Below are positions 1-8,356 of a stretch of 64,000 nucleotides of DNA, one piece after another. The translations under genes and the position numbers were made by a program. Source of the stretch: Actinomycetales bacterium Actino_02 (GTDB taxonomy: Bacteria; Actinomycetota; Actinomycetes; Propionibacteriales; Propionibacteriaceae); the NCBI GenBank assembly GCA_001603275.1, contig LUYM01000020.1, positions 124,001 through 188,000 of the forward strand. The letters run 5' to 3'. A model generated the notes under the pieces. That model saw only the letters and a list, made by a program, of their open reading frames with translations. It ran no database searches and was not told where the DNA came from. Position 1 is the stretch's first letter; every line of letters begins with the position of its first letter.

Positions 1-225
1 CGCGACTTCGGCCTGCTGCAGGACGCCCTCGCTGGCATGCCCAAGAAGGAGGCCGTCGATCACCTGTGCAACCTCTTCCCCCAGAGGACTCACCGCTGGT
101 TCGTGCGGAACTTCCCGCGACTCATGGCCCTCACTCCGGACGACTTCGGATGGGAGCTTGGCTACGCAGACCCGACGGGCAAGACGGCCACCGACCATGT
201 GATGGCGGACAGGATCGCGTCATGA
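1..225 (+). CDS. Hypothetical phage protein, 3' end only
   Basis: The frame is open from base 1 and stops at 223-225, so the true start lies before the window. The visible 74 residues are soluble, rich in charged and aromatic residues, and end in TATDHVMADRIAS. I do not recognise the family. The stop overlaps the ATG of the next gene (ATGA at 222-225), which is typical for translationally coupled phage genes and supports this frame over the others. Confidence 0.6.
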   Translation, partial: RDFGLLQDALAGMPKKEAVDHLCNLFPQRTHRWFVRNFPRLMALTPDDFGWELGYADPTGKTATDHVMADRIAS

Positions 226-659
226 TCCACTCGCTCCCGACCTTCTTCAACGGCGGCGGTCTGCTGCTGGCCTGGATCATCATCGGCGGCCTGCTCACCG
301 TGGGCATGGCGCGCATGGTTCGCCGAGATCGACCGCCTGGCATTCCTCACGGCGTTGGGTTCTTCGGCGACCTCGAGGCCTCGCCAGATTGGATTCCGCC
401 GCGCATGGCGATCTCGCCTGACCCCGAGCCCGACTCGGCGCCAGTCCAGCCGACACCCGGAAGATGGGAGCAGCCGCCGGCGCCGTCAAGAGATCACATC
501 AAGGAGCGGACGGCGTTCTCGAGGATCACCGGACAGATCGACGACGAGTGCCCGATCTGCAGGCAGATCCTCGACGGCGTTGAGGTCGACCACGTCAAGC
601 CAGTCCCCGGTCGCGTCCCACCCCGCCCGCCGAAGTACGACTCGTTCCGACCCCTCTGA
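222..659 (+). CDS. Membrane protein with an HNH-like zinc motif at the C-terminus
   Basis: This 145-residue protein begins with a hydrophobic segment at about residues 10-35 (LLLAWIIIGGLLTVG), followed by a basic, Pro-rich linker. Near residues 107-125 it carries CPICRQ and then VDHVKPV, a spacing seen in HNH nucleases and related treble-clef zinc folds. The remainder of an HNH domain (the second His/Asn and second Cys pair) is missing, so nuclease activity is doubtful. The ATG overlaps the stop of the preceding gene. It could be a degraded HNH protein or a small zinc-binding membrane protein. Confidence 0.55.
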   Translation: MIHSLPTFFNGGGLLLAWIIIGGLLTVGMARMVRRDRPPGIPHGVGFFGDLEASPDWIPPRMAISPDPEPDSAPVQPTPGRWEQPPAPSRDHIKERTAFSRITGQIDDECPICRQILDGVEVDHVKPVPGRVPPRPPKYDSFRPL

Positions 660-693
660 TCTACCTCTCGCCGTGGGGAAGCGGCGGAGGTTG

Positions 694-731
694 CAGCAGC
701 CCGAGCGCACGCCACTGCGCTCGGGCTGCTG
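694..731 (+). terminator. Strong hairpin, probable terminator
   Basis: A perfect 16-bp stem (694-709 pairing with 716-731) closes a 6-nt loop between the HNH-like gene and the next gene. The downstream tract (GGCTTTCCC) has few T residues, so termination may be partial, as is common in high-GC actinophages. Confidence 0.6.
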
Positions 732-762
732 GCTTTCCCAACCACAACCAGAAGGAGGCCTG

Positions 763-1143
763 ATGGCCGACCGAACCTACATCGTCCCCGGGACGGGTGA
801 GGTGGTGGAGGCCCAACCGCGGCCGTTCACCGAAGTGCTCGCCGAGCTTGGCGAGGGCACGACGCTCAGCGAGTTGTCTGAGGCGTTCTACGACGTGATT
901 CAGAGGGTGCAGGAGACGGCCAAGGCCGGCTCGGTCACCTTGCACCTGGCCATCGCTTTCGACGGTCAGGGACGCCTCGTCGTCAAGGACGAGGTCAAGC
1001 AGAAGCTGCCGGAGTTCTCCCGCCCGGAGACCCGCTTCTTCGTCGACAAGACGGGCAACGCCTCCCGGCGCGACCCGAACCAGCCCGAGATCCCGGGCGT
1101 CACCAACATCAAGGACAAGAGAGGAACCGCATCCAATGAGTGA
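763..1143 (+). CDS. Hypothetical phage protein upstream of the DUF2303 gene
   Basis: The 126-residue product starts at an ATG 4 nt after a strong ribosome site (GAAGGAGG, 751-758). It has a small acidic N-terminal half and a basic C-terminus ending in NIKDKRGTASNE, with no membrane segment or recognised motif. Its end overlaps the start of the DUF2303 gene by 8 bases, so the two are very likely co-translated. Position right in front of DUF2303 fits a partner protein of that family, but that is inference. Confidence 0.65.
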   Translation: MADRTYIVPGTGEVVEAQPRPFTEVLAELGEGTTLSELSEAFYDVIQRVQETAKAGSVTLHLAIAFDGQGRLVVKDEVKQKLPEFSRPETRFFVDKTGNASRRDPNQPEIPGVTNIKDKRGTASNE

Positions 1144-2062
1144 TCCCAGCAACACCCGAGAGGCCGCCGCCATCTTCAGCGAGGACGCGCTTCACGATGA
1201 GAACGGGTACGCCCTACTCACCGTCACCGCGCAACAGGCAGTCCTCCCTCGCGAACTCAACGAGGGCATCTACGCCATCCTCGACAAGAACGGCGCGGTC
1301 AAGGTCATCGAGACGCCCGGCTACAAGCAGCAGCGCGAGTTCGACTGGGCCCAGGCCCGCTCCGACAAGCCCGAGTTCGTTCGCCGCGAGGTGACCCTGC
1401 TCGACGTCGACTCGTTCATCGACTACCTGCGGGAGAACACCAAGAGCGACGAGCCTGCGTCGGTCAACAGCGACGAGTACGCGCACGGCACCGGCGGTCT
1501 CGAACTGTGGGGCTCGGTGGACGACCGGCGCATCCTGGCGATCCTCGACGGCTTTGGCGGGCTGCGCAAGCACACCGCCACCCTGTCGGTGAAGACCAGC
1601 CGCGAGTGGGACGAGTGGAAGTTCATCGACGGCAAGCTGTTCGATCAGGCTGAGTTCGCCGGGTTCATCCAGGACCACATCTCGACCATCGGCGCGCCAG
1701 ACGGCGGACTGCTCGTCGATATCTGCGAGACGCTGACCGGCACGGTCGGTGTGCAGTGGAAGTCGGGGCAGCTGGACGCCAGCGGCCAGCGGAAGTTCCA
1801 GTACGAGGAGACGATCGACGGCAAGGCCGGAGCGAAGGGCGACCTCGCCATTCCGACAGAGCTGACCTTGGTGCTGCGGCCCTTCCAGGGCTCCGATCCG
1901 ATCGCCGTGACCGCCCGGTTCCGGTTCCGCATCAACAGCGGCTTCGTGCAGATGGGCGTCAAGCTCGTCGAGCCCGAGCGGATCCTCGAGAAGGCGTTCG
2001 ACGCGATCGTCTCTGAGGTGCAGGACCGAGTGCCGGTCCACGTCCGCATCGGCCGTCCCTGA
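1136..2062 (+). CDS. DUF2303 family protein (YfdQ-like)
   Basis: The 308-residue protein matches the DUF2303 layout: an N-terminal part with LPRELNEGIYAILDKNG and a tyrosine-rich turn, a central F(I/L)DYL segment around residue 98, and a C-terminal beta-rich half ending in RFRFRINSGFVQMGVKL. The family is common in phages and prophages next to recombination genes; its biochemical role is not known. Here it opens the block that leads to an AAA ATPase and a RecE-type nuclease, which is the usual setting. The ATG overlaps the preceding gene by 8 bases. Confidence 0.8.
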   Translation: MSDPSNTREAAAIFSEDALHDENGYALLTVTAQQAVLPRELNEGIYAILDKNGAVKVIETPGYKQQREFDWAQARSDKPEFVRREVTLLDVDSFIDYLRENTKSDEPASVNSDEYAHGTGGLELWGSVDDRRILAILDGFGGLRKHTATLSVKTSREWDEWKFIDGKLFDQAEFAGFIQDHISTIGAPDGGLLVDICETLTGTVGVQWKSGQLDASGQRKFQYEETIDGKAGAKGDLAIPTELTLVLRPFQGSDPIAVTARFRFRINSGFVQMGVKLVEPERILEKAFDAIVSEVQDRVPVHVRIGRP

Positions 2063-2068
2063 AAGAAC

Positions 2069-2146
2069 GTGGTGGGCGCCGGAGCGTGACCACTGCGAAA
2101 GGTCCGGCGATCAGGTAGGAGCCACCCCTGAGACGGCGCCCACCAC
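2069..2146 (+). ncRNA. Structured intergenic RNA, possible leader element
   Basis: Between the DUF2303 stop and the next start lie 195 nt without a gene. The first part folds into a perfect 13-bp closing helix (2069-2081 with 2134-2146). Inside are two small arms: 2088-2091 with 2101-2104, and 2111-2115 with 2127-2131. The overall shape is a three-way junction. I could not match it to a riboswitch or ribozyme consensus; in particular it is not a hammerhead. It may be a cis-acting leader or a processing or packaging signal. Confidence 0.4.
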
Positions 2147-2202
2147 CCTCACAAGCCAACCCATAGAAGGGGTCGAGGTGTACCTCGGCTCCAGCCGAAA
2201 CA

Positions 2203-2237
2203 GGAGCCCGCCTGGCGCGCATTGCCAGGCGGGCTCC
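2203..2237 (+). terminator. Hairpin in the leader of the next gene, possible attenuator
   Basis: A perfect 14-bp stem (2203-2216 with 2224-2237) and 7-nt loop end 20 nt before the next start codon. There is no T tract after it. It follows the three-way-junction structure and may be a factor-independent terminator or an mRNA stabiliser. Confidence 0.5.
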
Positions 2238-2257
2238 GTCATTCCCAGGAGACACCG

Positions 2258-2575
2258 ATGAGCAAGCGCAGCAACACCTTCCCGAACACCAACGCCCGCC
2301 GCGCCGGACGAACCAACCCTGACCTGATCGAGATGCGTGAGGAGACCAACGTTCCCTCGCTCGGCTACCGGCTGTTCGGTGCGATCACCAACACGGCCAA
2401 CCGACTCAGCCGTCGGCACCGCCACCACGGCACCCCGATCAATCCCCGCGGCCATGCCGCCGCCCGCCCGTGGCCGCCGACCCCGACTGACGCCGAACGG
2501 CTCGCGCTGTGGAACCAGCAGCAGGCCCGCGGCTACCAGACCCCGAAGCCCGAACTGAAGGGAGCGTCGAAGTGA
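2258..2575 (+). CDS. Hypothetical basic phage protein
   Basis: The ATG at 2258 follows AGGAGA; upstream in-frame codons lie in the hairpin and are less likely starts. The 105-residue product is very basic and rich in Arg, His and Pro (RLSRRHRHHGTP), without membrane segment, so nucleic-acid binding is plausible. It is transcribed with and overlaps the AAA ATPase gene by 4 bases (GTGA). No family recognised. Confidence 0.6.
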   Translation: MSKRSNTFPNTNARRAGRTNPDLIEMREETNVPSLGYRLFGAITNTANRLSRRHRHHGTPINPRGHAAARPWPPTPTDAERLALWNQQQARGYQTPKPELKGASK

Positions 2576-3831
2576 AGATCGTCAAGCTCAGCGCCTCGAA
2601 CGTACTGCGACTGAAGGCCGTCGAAATCGAGCCCGACGGCGTCTTGCAGGTCATCACCGGCAAGAACGCCCAGGGCAAGAGCAGCGTGCTCAACGCGATC
2701 TACCTCGCCCTGGCCGGCGGAGCCGCCTCCCGCGAGATCGTCAAGCCCGTCCGTGAGGGCGAGGACTACGCCGAGGTGTCCGTCGATCTCGGCGAGCTCA
2801 TCGTGACTCGGACGTGGGACAAGGCCAAGGGCGAGAAGGCCACGACGAAGCTGACCGTGCAGTACGCCGACGGCTCCAAGCCGAACCGCCCCCAGGAACT
2901 CCTCGACGCCCTCGTCGGACACCTCGCGTTCGACCCGCTGGCGTTCACCCGGCTCAAGCCCGCCCAGCAGCGCGAGGAGTTGCTGGACCTCCTCGGTCTC
3001 GACTTCTCCGCCCAGGACGCCGAGCGCGCCCGGCTGTTCAGCCTGCGCGAAGCCACCGGCCAGGAGAAGCGGGCGTTCGGCGTGCAGCCCAAGCTCGACA
3101 AGGGTGCGCCGCTCACTGAGAAGTCGGCCAGCGACATCGTCGCCCGCGTTGCCACGGCGAACCGGATCGAGGAGCGGCGACGTGCCCTCGAGTGGCAGCA
3201 GGCCGACCGCCGGTCACGCATCGGTGGGATCGAGGAGCGAGTGGCCAGCCTCCAGTCGGAGATCAAGGCGTTGCAGGAGGAGGCCGCAGCGCACAGTCAG
3301 ATGATCATCGAGATCGCAGCCGAGGCCGCCGAACTGCCCGAGCCGGAGGACTTGGACGCGCTGCGCGCCGAACTGGCCGAGGTCGAGGACTACAACCGGA
3401 CCGTCCGGGAGAACCAGCAGATCCGCGACAAGACGGCCAAGCAGGACGAGCTCGCCGAGCAGTACACCGCATTGACCCACAAGATCGAGGGGATCGACGC
3501 GGCGAAGGACGCCGCGATCAAGGCCGCCGAAATGCCGGTCGACGGGCTCGGCGTGGATGGGTTCGGCGTGACCTTCAACGGGATGCCGCTCAACCAGGCG
3601 TCGAGCGCTGAGCAGATCCGGGTGTCGATGGCTATCGCGATCGCGCTGCACTCCGAGCTGCGAGTGGCGATGATCTCCGACGGCTCACTGCTGGACGCTG
3701 ACTCGCTCGCCGAGGTGAAGCGCATGGCGGCCGAGCATGACACCCAAGTGCTGCTGGAGATGGTCGGGGACGCCGAGTCCGCGGCGCCGGCGGCCATTGT
3801 CATCGAAGACGGATCGGTGGTGAAGCGATGA
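2572..3831 (+). CDS. RecF/SbcC-like AAA ATPase
   Basis: The GTG at 2572 is preceded by GAAGGGA and overlaps the upstream stop. The 419-residue protein starts with the strand pattern typical of RecF/SMC-type ATPases and has a Walker A at about residues 30-38 (GKNAQGKSS). The middle (about 190-300) is a coiled coil rich in Glu, Ala and Arg. The C-terminal part has a Walker B-like strand (VAMISDGSLLD) and a conserved helix. It is shorter than SbcC and lacks a Zn hook. In actinophages such proteins accompany a RecB/RecE-type nuclease, as here (next genes but one). A role in recombination or protecting DNA ends is likely. Confidence 0.8.
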   Translation: MKIVKLSASNVLRLKAVEIEPDGVLQVITGKNAQGKSSVLNAIYLALAGGAASREIVKPVREGEDYAEVSVDLGELIVTRTWDKAKGEKATTKLTVQYADGSKPNRPQELLDALVGHLAFDPLAFTRLKPAQQREELLDLLGLDFSAQDAERARLFSLREATGQEKRAFGVQPKLDKGAPLTEKSASDIVARVATANRIEERRRALEWQQADRRSRIGGIEERVASLQSEIKALQEEAAAHSQMIIEIAAEAAELPEPEDLDALRAELAEVEDYNRTVRENQQIRDKTAKQDELAEQYTALTHKIEGIDAAKDAAIKAAEMPVDGLGVDGFGVTFNGMPLNQASSAEQIRVSMAIAIALHSELRVAMISDGSLLDADSLAEVKRMAAEHDTQVLLEMVGDAESAAPAAIVIEDGSVVKR

Positions 3832-4472
3832 GGCTGACCATCCGCCCGCTCGGCGACTGGTCCGGGGAGCGCACTCCGCCTCACAAGCGGAAGGCTCACA
3901 ACTTCACTCGGCAGACCGGCAATGGCTGGCAGCGGCAGGACATTCCGTGGTCGGAGACGCTGATTCTCCTGGACCGTGAGCTCGTGGCCCTGGATGCATC
4001 GGCGGTGGTGCTGCAGATCAGCGTGACCGAGAGGGACATTCGCCTCGACGGTCAGTTGCGCGCCGATGCTCGGCCATCCGACCCGGCAGTGCGGCTGCTG
4101 TTCGACTCCAAGCACGGCCAGCTGACCTACCAGTGCGACCGGTTCGCAACCTGGCAGGACAACGCCCGGGCGATCGCGCTCGGCCTGGAAGCGCTGCGCA
4201 AGGTCGAGCGGTACGGCATCACTGAACGCGGCGAGCAGTACAAGGGATGGCTTCAGCTTGAGGCTGGCACCCCGTCCGTGTCCCCGCGAGAGGTGTTCGC
4301 CGCAGTGATCGGCCAAGGCGTAGACGCGGCCGACAGGAGTCTGACTGACGCCGATCTCTGGCGGCGCGCCCGGGCTATGGCCCACCCCGACCGCAATGGT
4401 GGACGGCGCGAGTTGTGGGACCAGGTCGAGGCGGCGGCCCGGACGCTCGGGCTCCTCGAGAAGAAGGGATGA
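3828..4472 (+). CDS. J-domain-like phage protein
   Basis: The 214-residue product overlaps the ATPase gene by 4 bases (ATGA). Its C-terminal 55 residues contain ARAMAHPDRNGG followed by LWDQVEAAARTLGLL, that is, an HPD loop with flanking helices as in DnaJ J-domains. The first 150 residues form a beta-rich region with two conserved aromatic stretches (NGWQRQDIPWSETL). Phage J-like proteins near replication genes could recruit host DnaK to phage replication complexes. No Cys-rich or Gly/Phe region of full-length DnaJ is present. Confidence 0.65.
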   Translation: MRLTIRPLGDWSGERTPPHKRKAHNFTRQTGNGWQRQDIPWSETLILLDRELVALDASAVVLQISVTERDIRLDGQLRADARPSDPAVRLLFDSKHGQLTYQCDRFATWQDNARAIALGLEALRKVERYGITERGEQYKGWLQLEAGTPSVSPREVFAAVIGQGVDAADRSLTDADLWRRARAMAHPDRNGGRRELWDQVEAAARTLGLLEKKG

Positions 4473-4476
4473 TGCG

Positions 4477-5544
4477 ATGGCTCGCCCCAAGATGACCAAG
4501 CTCGCGTGCGGCCACTACTCGGACAACGGCAAGTGCGAGATCTGCCTCGCCCGCGAAGCGATGGAGGCCGCCCAGGCTGCAGCACGTGAGGCCACTGCGA
4601 GCCGCCCGGACCCTACGATCCCGGCCCCTGCCGCTGCGGCACCGGAAAGTGTCGCTGCGGTCTTGGGGACGGGTGAGCCGACCGCCGGGGTGTACGACAT
4701 CCCGGACTCGATCTACTTCAAGGACCCCCTGAAGGCCTACGGCACCGAGTCGCTGTCCGGCTCGTCGGCGAGGTTCCTGATCCCGCCGTCGACGCCGGCG
4801 CACTACCGGTGGCGGATGGATCACCAGAACGATCCGACTCCGGCGATGATCTTCGGCTCGGCAGTCCACGCCCTCACGCTGGAGACTGCCGAGCTTGCGA
4901 TCTTCGAGGGCTCGGCATGGAACTCGGTGGCCGGACGGAAGTTCCTCATCGAACACGACCCGGACGGCGACGAAGCGCCGATCCTGGCCAAGGATGTGGC
5001 CGCGGCGAAGGCGATGGCCTACTCGCTGCGGCACCACCAGATCGTCGCCAAGGCGCTGACCAACGGCAGGGCAGAGCAGGCCATGTTCGCCCAGGATCCC
5101 GACACCGGAATCTGGCTGAGAGGCAAGCTCGACTACCTCCAGCAGGCCGTCAAGGATCGCCTCGTCATCACCGATGTGAAGACGACGCAGGATGCCTACT
5201 TCGGCGAGTTCTCCCGCTCGGCCGCGAAGCTCAGCTACCACGTCTCCGACGCCCACTACGCCCGGATCGTGAAGCTGCTCGGGCTGGCCAAGCGGGTCAC
5301 GATGATCTACGCAACCGTCGAGAGCCATCCGCCCTACCTGGTCAGCGTCCACCAGATCAGCGACGAAGACCTGCGCCGCGGTGACGAACTCGACCAACTG
5401 GCGATCCGCACGTTCGCCCGCTGCCTGGAGACCGGCGACTGGCCGGGATATCCGAACAAGATCAACAAGCTCACGCTCCCGGTCTACGCGGCCCGGAGCG
5501 AGGAAGAAGCGCTGCTCAGCGCCGAAGAAGGAGACCAGCAATGA
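4477..5544 (+). CDS. RecE/RecB-type PDDEXK exonuclease
   Basis: The 355-residue protein starts with a small Cys/His cluster (LACGHYSDNGKCEIC, residues 9-23), then an Ala/Pro linker. The nuclease core follows: FGSAVHALTLE near residue 127, GKLDYL with the metal-binding Asp near residue 218, DVKTT near 232, and a downstream Tyr/His helix. This order is that of the DUF3799/RecE-like PDDEXK nucleases. Such enzymes chew dsDNA 5' to 3' to give single strands for an annealing protein, which is probably the next gene. The genes overlap by 4 bases. The N-terminal zinc-like finger is an addition relative to the bare nuclease fold. Confidence 0.8.
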   Translation: MARPKMTKLACGHYSDNGKCEICLAREAMEAAQAAAREATASRPDPTIPAPAAAAPESVAAVLGTGEPTAGVYDIPDSIYFKDPLKAYGTESLSGSSARFLIPPSTPAHYRWRMDHQNDPTPAMIFGSAVHALTLETAELAIFEGSAWNSVAGRKFLIEHDPDGDEAPILAKDVAAAKAMAYSLRHHQIVAKALTNGRAEQAMFAQDPDTGIWLRGKLDYLQQAVKDRLVITDVKTTQDAYFGEFSRSAAKLSYHVSDAHYARIVKLLGLAKRVTMIYATVESHPPYLVSVHQISDEDLRRGDELDQLAIRTFARCLETGDWPGYPNKINKLTLPVYAARSEEEALLSAEEGDQQ

Positions 5545-6413
5545 CCACCGACAATCTGCCCGCCACCACCGGCCCGTTCGCCAAGCCGGCCTCGCAGGCC
5601 ACCGCGATCGAGCAGGCGTCCCGCGTCGCCGAGGTGCAGGCCCGAGTCACCGTCGCCCAGGCGTGCCCGCGGAATATGGACCGCGCCCAGATGCTGATGC
5701 GCGAGGTCTGCGCCACGCCGGCCCTGGCTAAGCGCGCGTTTTTCTCCTACCCGAAGGGTGATGCGACCACGGTCGAGGGCCCGAGCATCAAGCTGGCCGA
5801 GGAACTGGCCCGCGTGTTCGGCAACATCGACTACGGCCTGACCGAACTCCGCCGGGACGACGAGGCCGGCGAGTCGGAGATGATGGCGTTCGCTTGGGAT
5901 ATCGAGGCCAACACCCGCACCACGCGGACATTCATCGTGAAGCACGCGATCGACACCCGGAGGGGTCGCAAGCAGATCACCGAGCTTCGCGACATCACCG
6001 CCAACAACAACAACTTTGGCGGCCGGGCTGTCCGTGAGTGCATCTACAAGGTGCTGCCGTCCTGGTTCCGCGAGGAAGCCGAGCGGCTGTGCCGCGAGAC
6101 CCTGGCCAGCAATGCCACGCCGGAGAACATCGCCGCGATGATCAGCGCCTACAGCAAGGCGAGTGTGACCCTCGATCAGCTGGAGGCCAAGGTCGGCCGC
6201 ACCCGGGCGAAGTGGACGCCGCAGGACTACGCCCAGCTGACCACGCTCTACCAGTCGCTCGTCAACCGCGAGATCACCCGCGACGAGGCGTTCCCGCCTG
6301 AGGGAACCGACGACACCATGGCCGCCCTCGAAGCTCAGGCCACGCAGACCGAGGAGCCGCAGGGCCGACTGGTCCCTGAGGGTGTGCTGCCGATTGATCC
6401 GGGTGCGTCATGA
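5541..6413 (+). CDS. Probable ssDNA-annealing recombination protein
   Basis: The 290-residue protein is translationally coupled to the nuclease gene. It contains VEGPSIKLAEELARVFGNI around residues 73-91, a beta-rich part, then NNNNFGGRAVRECIYKVLP and an acidic disordered tail. Phage nuclease genes of the RecE type are nearly always paired with a RecT/Bet/Erf-type annealing protein, and size and order fit. I do not see the classical RecT signature, so it may be a divergent annealase class. Role inferred mainly from the neighbour. Confidence 0.55.
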   Translation: MTTDNLPATTGPFAKPASQATAIEQASRVAEVQARVTVAQACPRNMDRAQMLMREVCATPALAKRAFFSYPKGDATTVEGPSIKLAEELARVFGNIDYGLTELRRDDEAGESEMMAFAWDIEANTRTTRTFIVKHAIDTRRGRKQITELRDITANNNNFGGRAVRECIYKVLPSWFREEAERLCRETLASNATPENIAAMISAYSKASVTLDQLEAKVGRTRAKWTPQDYAQLTTLYQSLVNREITRDEAFPPEGTDDTMAALEAQATQTEEPQGRLVPEGVLPIDPGAS

Positions 6414-6646
6414 CGTGGCTGCTGATCCTCGGCGCCGCGTTGATCGTCGGGCTGCTCTTGGTGGCCCGACGGCACCTGACCAAGCGTGGCCAGGCTCGTG
6501 CTGCGGCAAGGGCTCAGCGGCGGGCCGACCTCGCGAAGTACGGCGTCTGCTCAAGGCAGTCGCCCACCGGTGGCCACCGATGCCACCTCCCGAAGAAAGA
6601 ACACGACGAGCACGAATGTAGGTGCAGCTACCGATGGACGAACTGA
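6410..6646 (+). CDS. Small membrane protein with a Cys/His cluster
   Basis: The 78-residue product has one N-terminal transmembrane segment (about residues 3-19), a basic linker, then a soluble tail with four Cys and several His (CSRQ, HRCHL, HECRC). The pattern suggests a small zinc site on the cytoplasmic side. Its ATG overlaps the preceding stop and its 3' end overlaps the next gene. No known family. Confidence 0.6.
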   Translation: MTWLLILGAALIVGLLLVARRHLTKRGQARAAARAQRRADLAKYGVCSRQSPTGGHRCHLPKKEHDEHECRCSYRWTN

Positions 6647-6903
6647 GCCCCAACATCACGAACGGACATCTCATCTCCCCGGCAATCAGCGACATCGCCG
6701 CCGAGCGGGCAACCCACGCCGCGCGCGGATGGACGCCTGAGCACGACGCCGAGCATGGCGTCACACACCTGGTGAACCTGGCTTTCGCCCGTCCAATGGT
6801 CAACTGGCGAGGCGGATACAGCCGCGCTGAGCTGGTGAAGGCCGCCTCGCTGCTCGTCGCCGCGATCGAGCTCCTAGACGCGATCGAGAGTGAGCAGTCA
6901 TGA
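6634..6903 (+). CDS. GWTxEHDxxH family phage protein (MazG-like)
   Basis: The 89-residue product has the signature GWTPEHDAEHG near residue 26 and the helix ELVKAASLLVAAIELLDAI near the C-terminus. This small all-alpha family is common in phages and prophages and is often labelled as a MazG-like nucleotide pyrophosphohydrolase; the EHD...H residues could bind metal. The ATG at 6634 has TAGGTG upstream; a GTG at 6622 is an alternative. It overlaps both neighbours. Confidence 0.7.
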   Translation: MDELSPNITNGHLISPAISDIAAERATHAARGWTPEHDAEHGVTHLVNLAFARPMVNWRGGYSRAELVKAASLLVAAIELLDAIESEQS

Positions 6904-7892
6904 CCGGCCGTTGCGACCTGGACGCGGTCGAGGCGCGCTACTCGCGGGCGCTCGACGCGAAGCCCGGGAAGGGCGAGTACTCGCCGGACGGGATTGCGGC
7001 GATCGTCGACTCGCACTGCGACGTCCGCGAGCTCGTGGCCGAGATCCGAGCGCTGCGGACCCAGGTGAGCCGACCCGCTGGCGACCCCACAGATCGGGAG
7101 ATCGTCGACGCGATCATGAGCCTCGACTGGCCCGGCGTTCTGGAGTGGGGGCCGACGGACGCAGAGCTCGTCACCGCGGTCCGAGGTCTCTACAACCAGC
7201 CCACCGAGCCCGCCATCGCGGACGACTTCGCCGAGCACTACGGGCATCTGCCTGTGATGCTGGCCGAGACTGCGCAGATCCTCGCCAGCTACCTGACCGG
7301 CGATGAGCGCGGCTGGGACGCCGAAGAGGCCGACCTTGACTTGAGCGAGACCATCGCCTCGGTGCAGCAATACGGCATCGTCAACCCGATCACGCTCGGC
7401 ACGGACGGACGAGTGCTCGACGGCCATCACCGGCTGTTGTCTGCCCGAAAGCTCGGCATCGCTCAGGTTCCGGTGCGACTGGCGATCATGCCCACCCGCT
7501 GCGCGCCGAGCCGAGAGGCGTTGGCGATCACCATTCACCGGGTGTGGCATCGCGCCGAGTGTGAGTGCGTTCTGAGTGACTTGGATGCTGGCGAGCATGA
7601 GGCTGTCACCGCCACTGCGGACGCCGTTCAGGCTCTCTGCGCCAGCCAGCGCACCGAAGCTGAGGTCAAGGCCGAAGCGCTCGCACCGATCCATGCCCTG
7701 GCGACACAGATTGCCGACCACTTCGGCGACGAGTGGCCCCACACTCCGGCTTGCCAGGGTGAACCTGGTTGCCCCCTGTGCGAAATCCTCTGGCTCAGTG
7801 CTGGCGGTGATGAGCAGCCCACTCCCGCGTTCGAGGCGATGGGCCTGCCGACACCTGAGGTGCCGAACGTCGGAGGTGAGCAGCGTGGCTGA
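6900..7892 (+). CDS. ParB/Srx-fold protein with N- and C-terminal extensions
   Basis: Of 330 residues, about 138-205 form a ParB-like nuclease (sulfiredoxin-fold) domain: DLSETIASVQQYGIVNPITL followed by DGRVLDGHHRLLSARKLG. The N-terminal 130 residues are helical and acidic; the C-terminal 120 residues include two Cys pairs (CQGEPGCPLC). Stand-alone phage ParB-like proteins may bind DNA, hydrolyse CTP or act as nucleases; no HTH is evident. It overlaps both flanking genes. Confidence 0.7.
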   Translation: MTGRCDLDAVEARYSRALDAKPGKGEYSPDGIAAIVDSHCDVRELVAEIRALRTQVSRPAGDPTDREIVDAIMSLDWPGVLEWGPTDAELVTAVRGLYNQPTEPAIADDFAEHYGHLPVMLAETAQILASYLTGDERGWDAEEADLDLSETIASVQQYGIVNPITLGTDGRVLDGHHRLLSARKLGIAQVPVRLAIMPTRCAPSREALAITIHRVWHRAECECVLSDLDAGEHEAVTATADAVQALCASQRTEAEVKAEALAPIHALATQIADHFGDEWPHTPACQGEPGCPLCEILWLSAGGDEQPTPAFEAMGLPTPEVPNVGGEQRG

Positions 7893-8097
7893 GTACAGGA
7901 TCGACTACATCATCCAGCGCGCCAAGGAGGGCGAGGAGTTCGAGGAGATCGGCTTCGGGTCGTCCGGGGCCTGGAGCACCCCGGGCCAGGCGGCACACAT
8001 GCTCAGCAGTGCCGTTCAGAACTACGAGTGGGAGACCGAGGCCGGGATGCCCGCCCAGGACGAAATCCGACAAGAGGTGGAGGACTCCGATGCCTGA
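7885..8097 (+). CDS. Small hypothetical phage protein
   Basis: A 70-residue acidic product starting at GTG 7885 after GGAGGTGA. It begins AEYRIDYIIQRAKEGEEFEE and looks like a compact alpha/beta fold. No known family. It overlaps the ParB-like gene and the next gene, consistent with an operon of small early genes. Confidence 0.6.
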   Translation: MAEYRIDYIIQRAKEGEEFEEIGFGSSGAWSTPGQAAHMLSSAVQNYEWETEAGMPAQDEIRQEVEDSDA

Positions 8098-8356
8098 GAC
8101 CCGAGAGCAGATCGTCGAGCTGATGGCGCAGAGGGTGGCCGCATACCAGGGGCGCAGCTTCGCCGAGCATGGGGACCGAGGGATTGCCGCCAAAGCCCTG
8201 CCCGTCGCCGTTAAGGCAGTCACCGACCGAGTGCGGGATGCAATCGACGAGGTTGTGTTCGATTTGTCGTTCGATGATCGAACCCGAGTGGTTGCGGTCG
8301 ACGATCTCCTACCTGCACTGGATCGGATCGATGCTGAGCTAGGAGGCGAGCGATGA
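8090..8356 (+). CDS. Small hypothetical helical protein
   Basis: An 88-residue acidic protein with long predicted helices (IVELMAQRVAAYQGRSF and VKAVTDRVRDAIDEVVF). No membrane segment or motif. It overlaps the previous gene by 8 bases and the next by 4. Confidence 0.6.
   Translation: MPETREQIVELMAQRVAAYQGRSFAEHGDRGIAAKALPVAVKAVTDRVRDAIDEVVFDLSFDDRTRVVAVDDLLPALDRIDAELGGER

Noticed and set aside
2069-2146. Considered as a third hammerhead because it has GCGAAAGG and CCTGAGACG
   Set aside because: The core needs CUGANGA; CUGAGAC does not fit, and the A15.1-U16.1 pair and stem order are missing.
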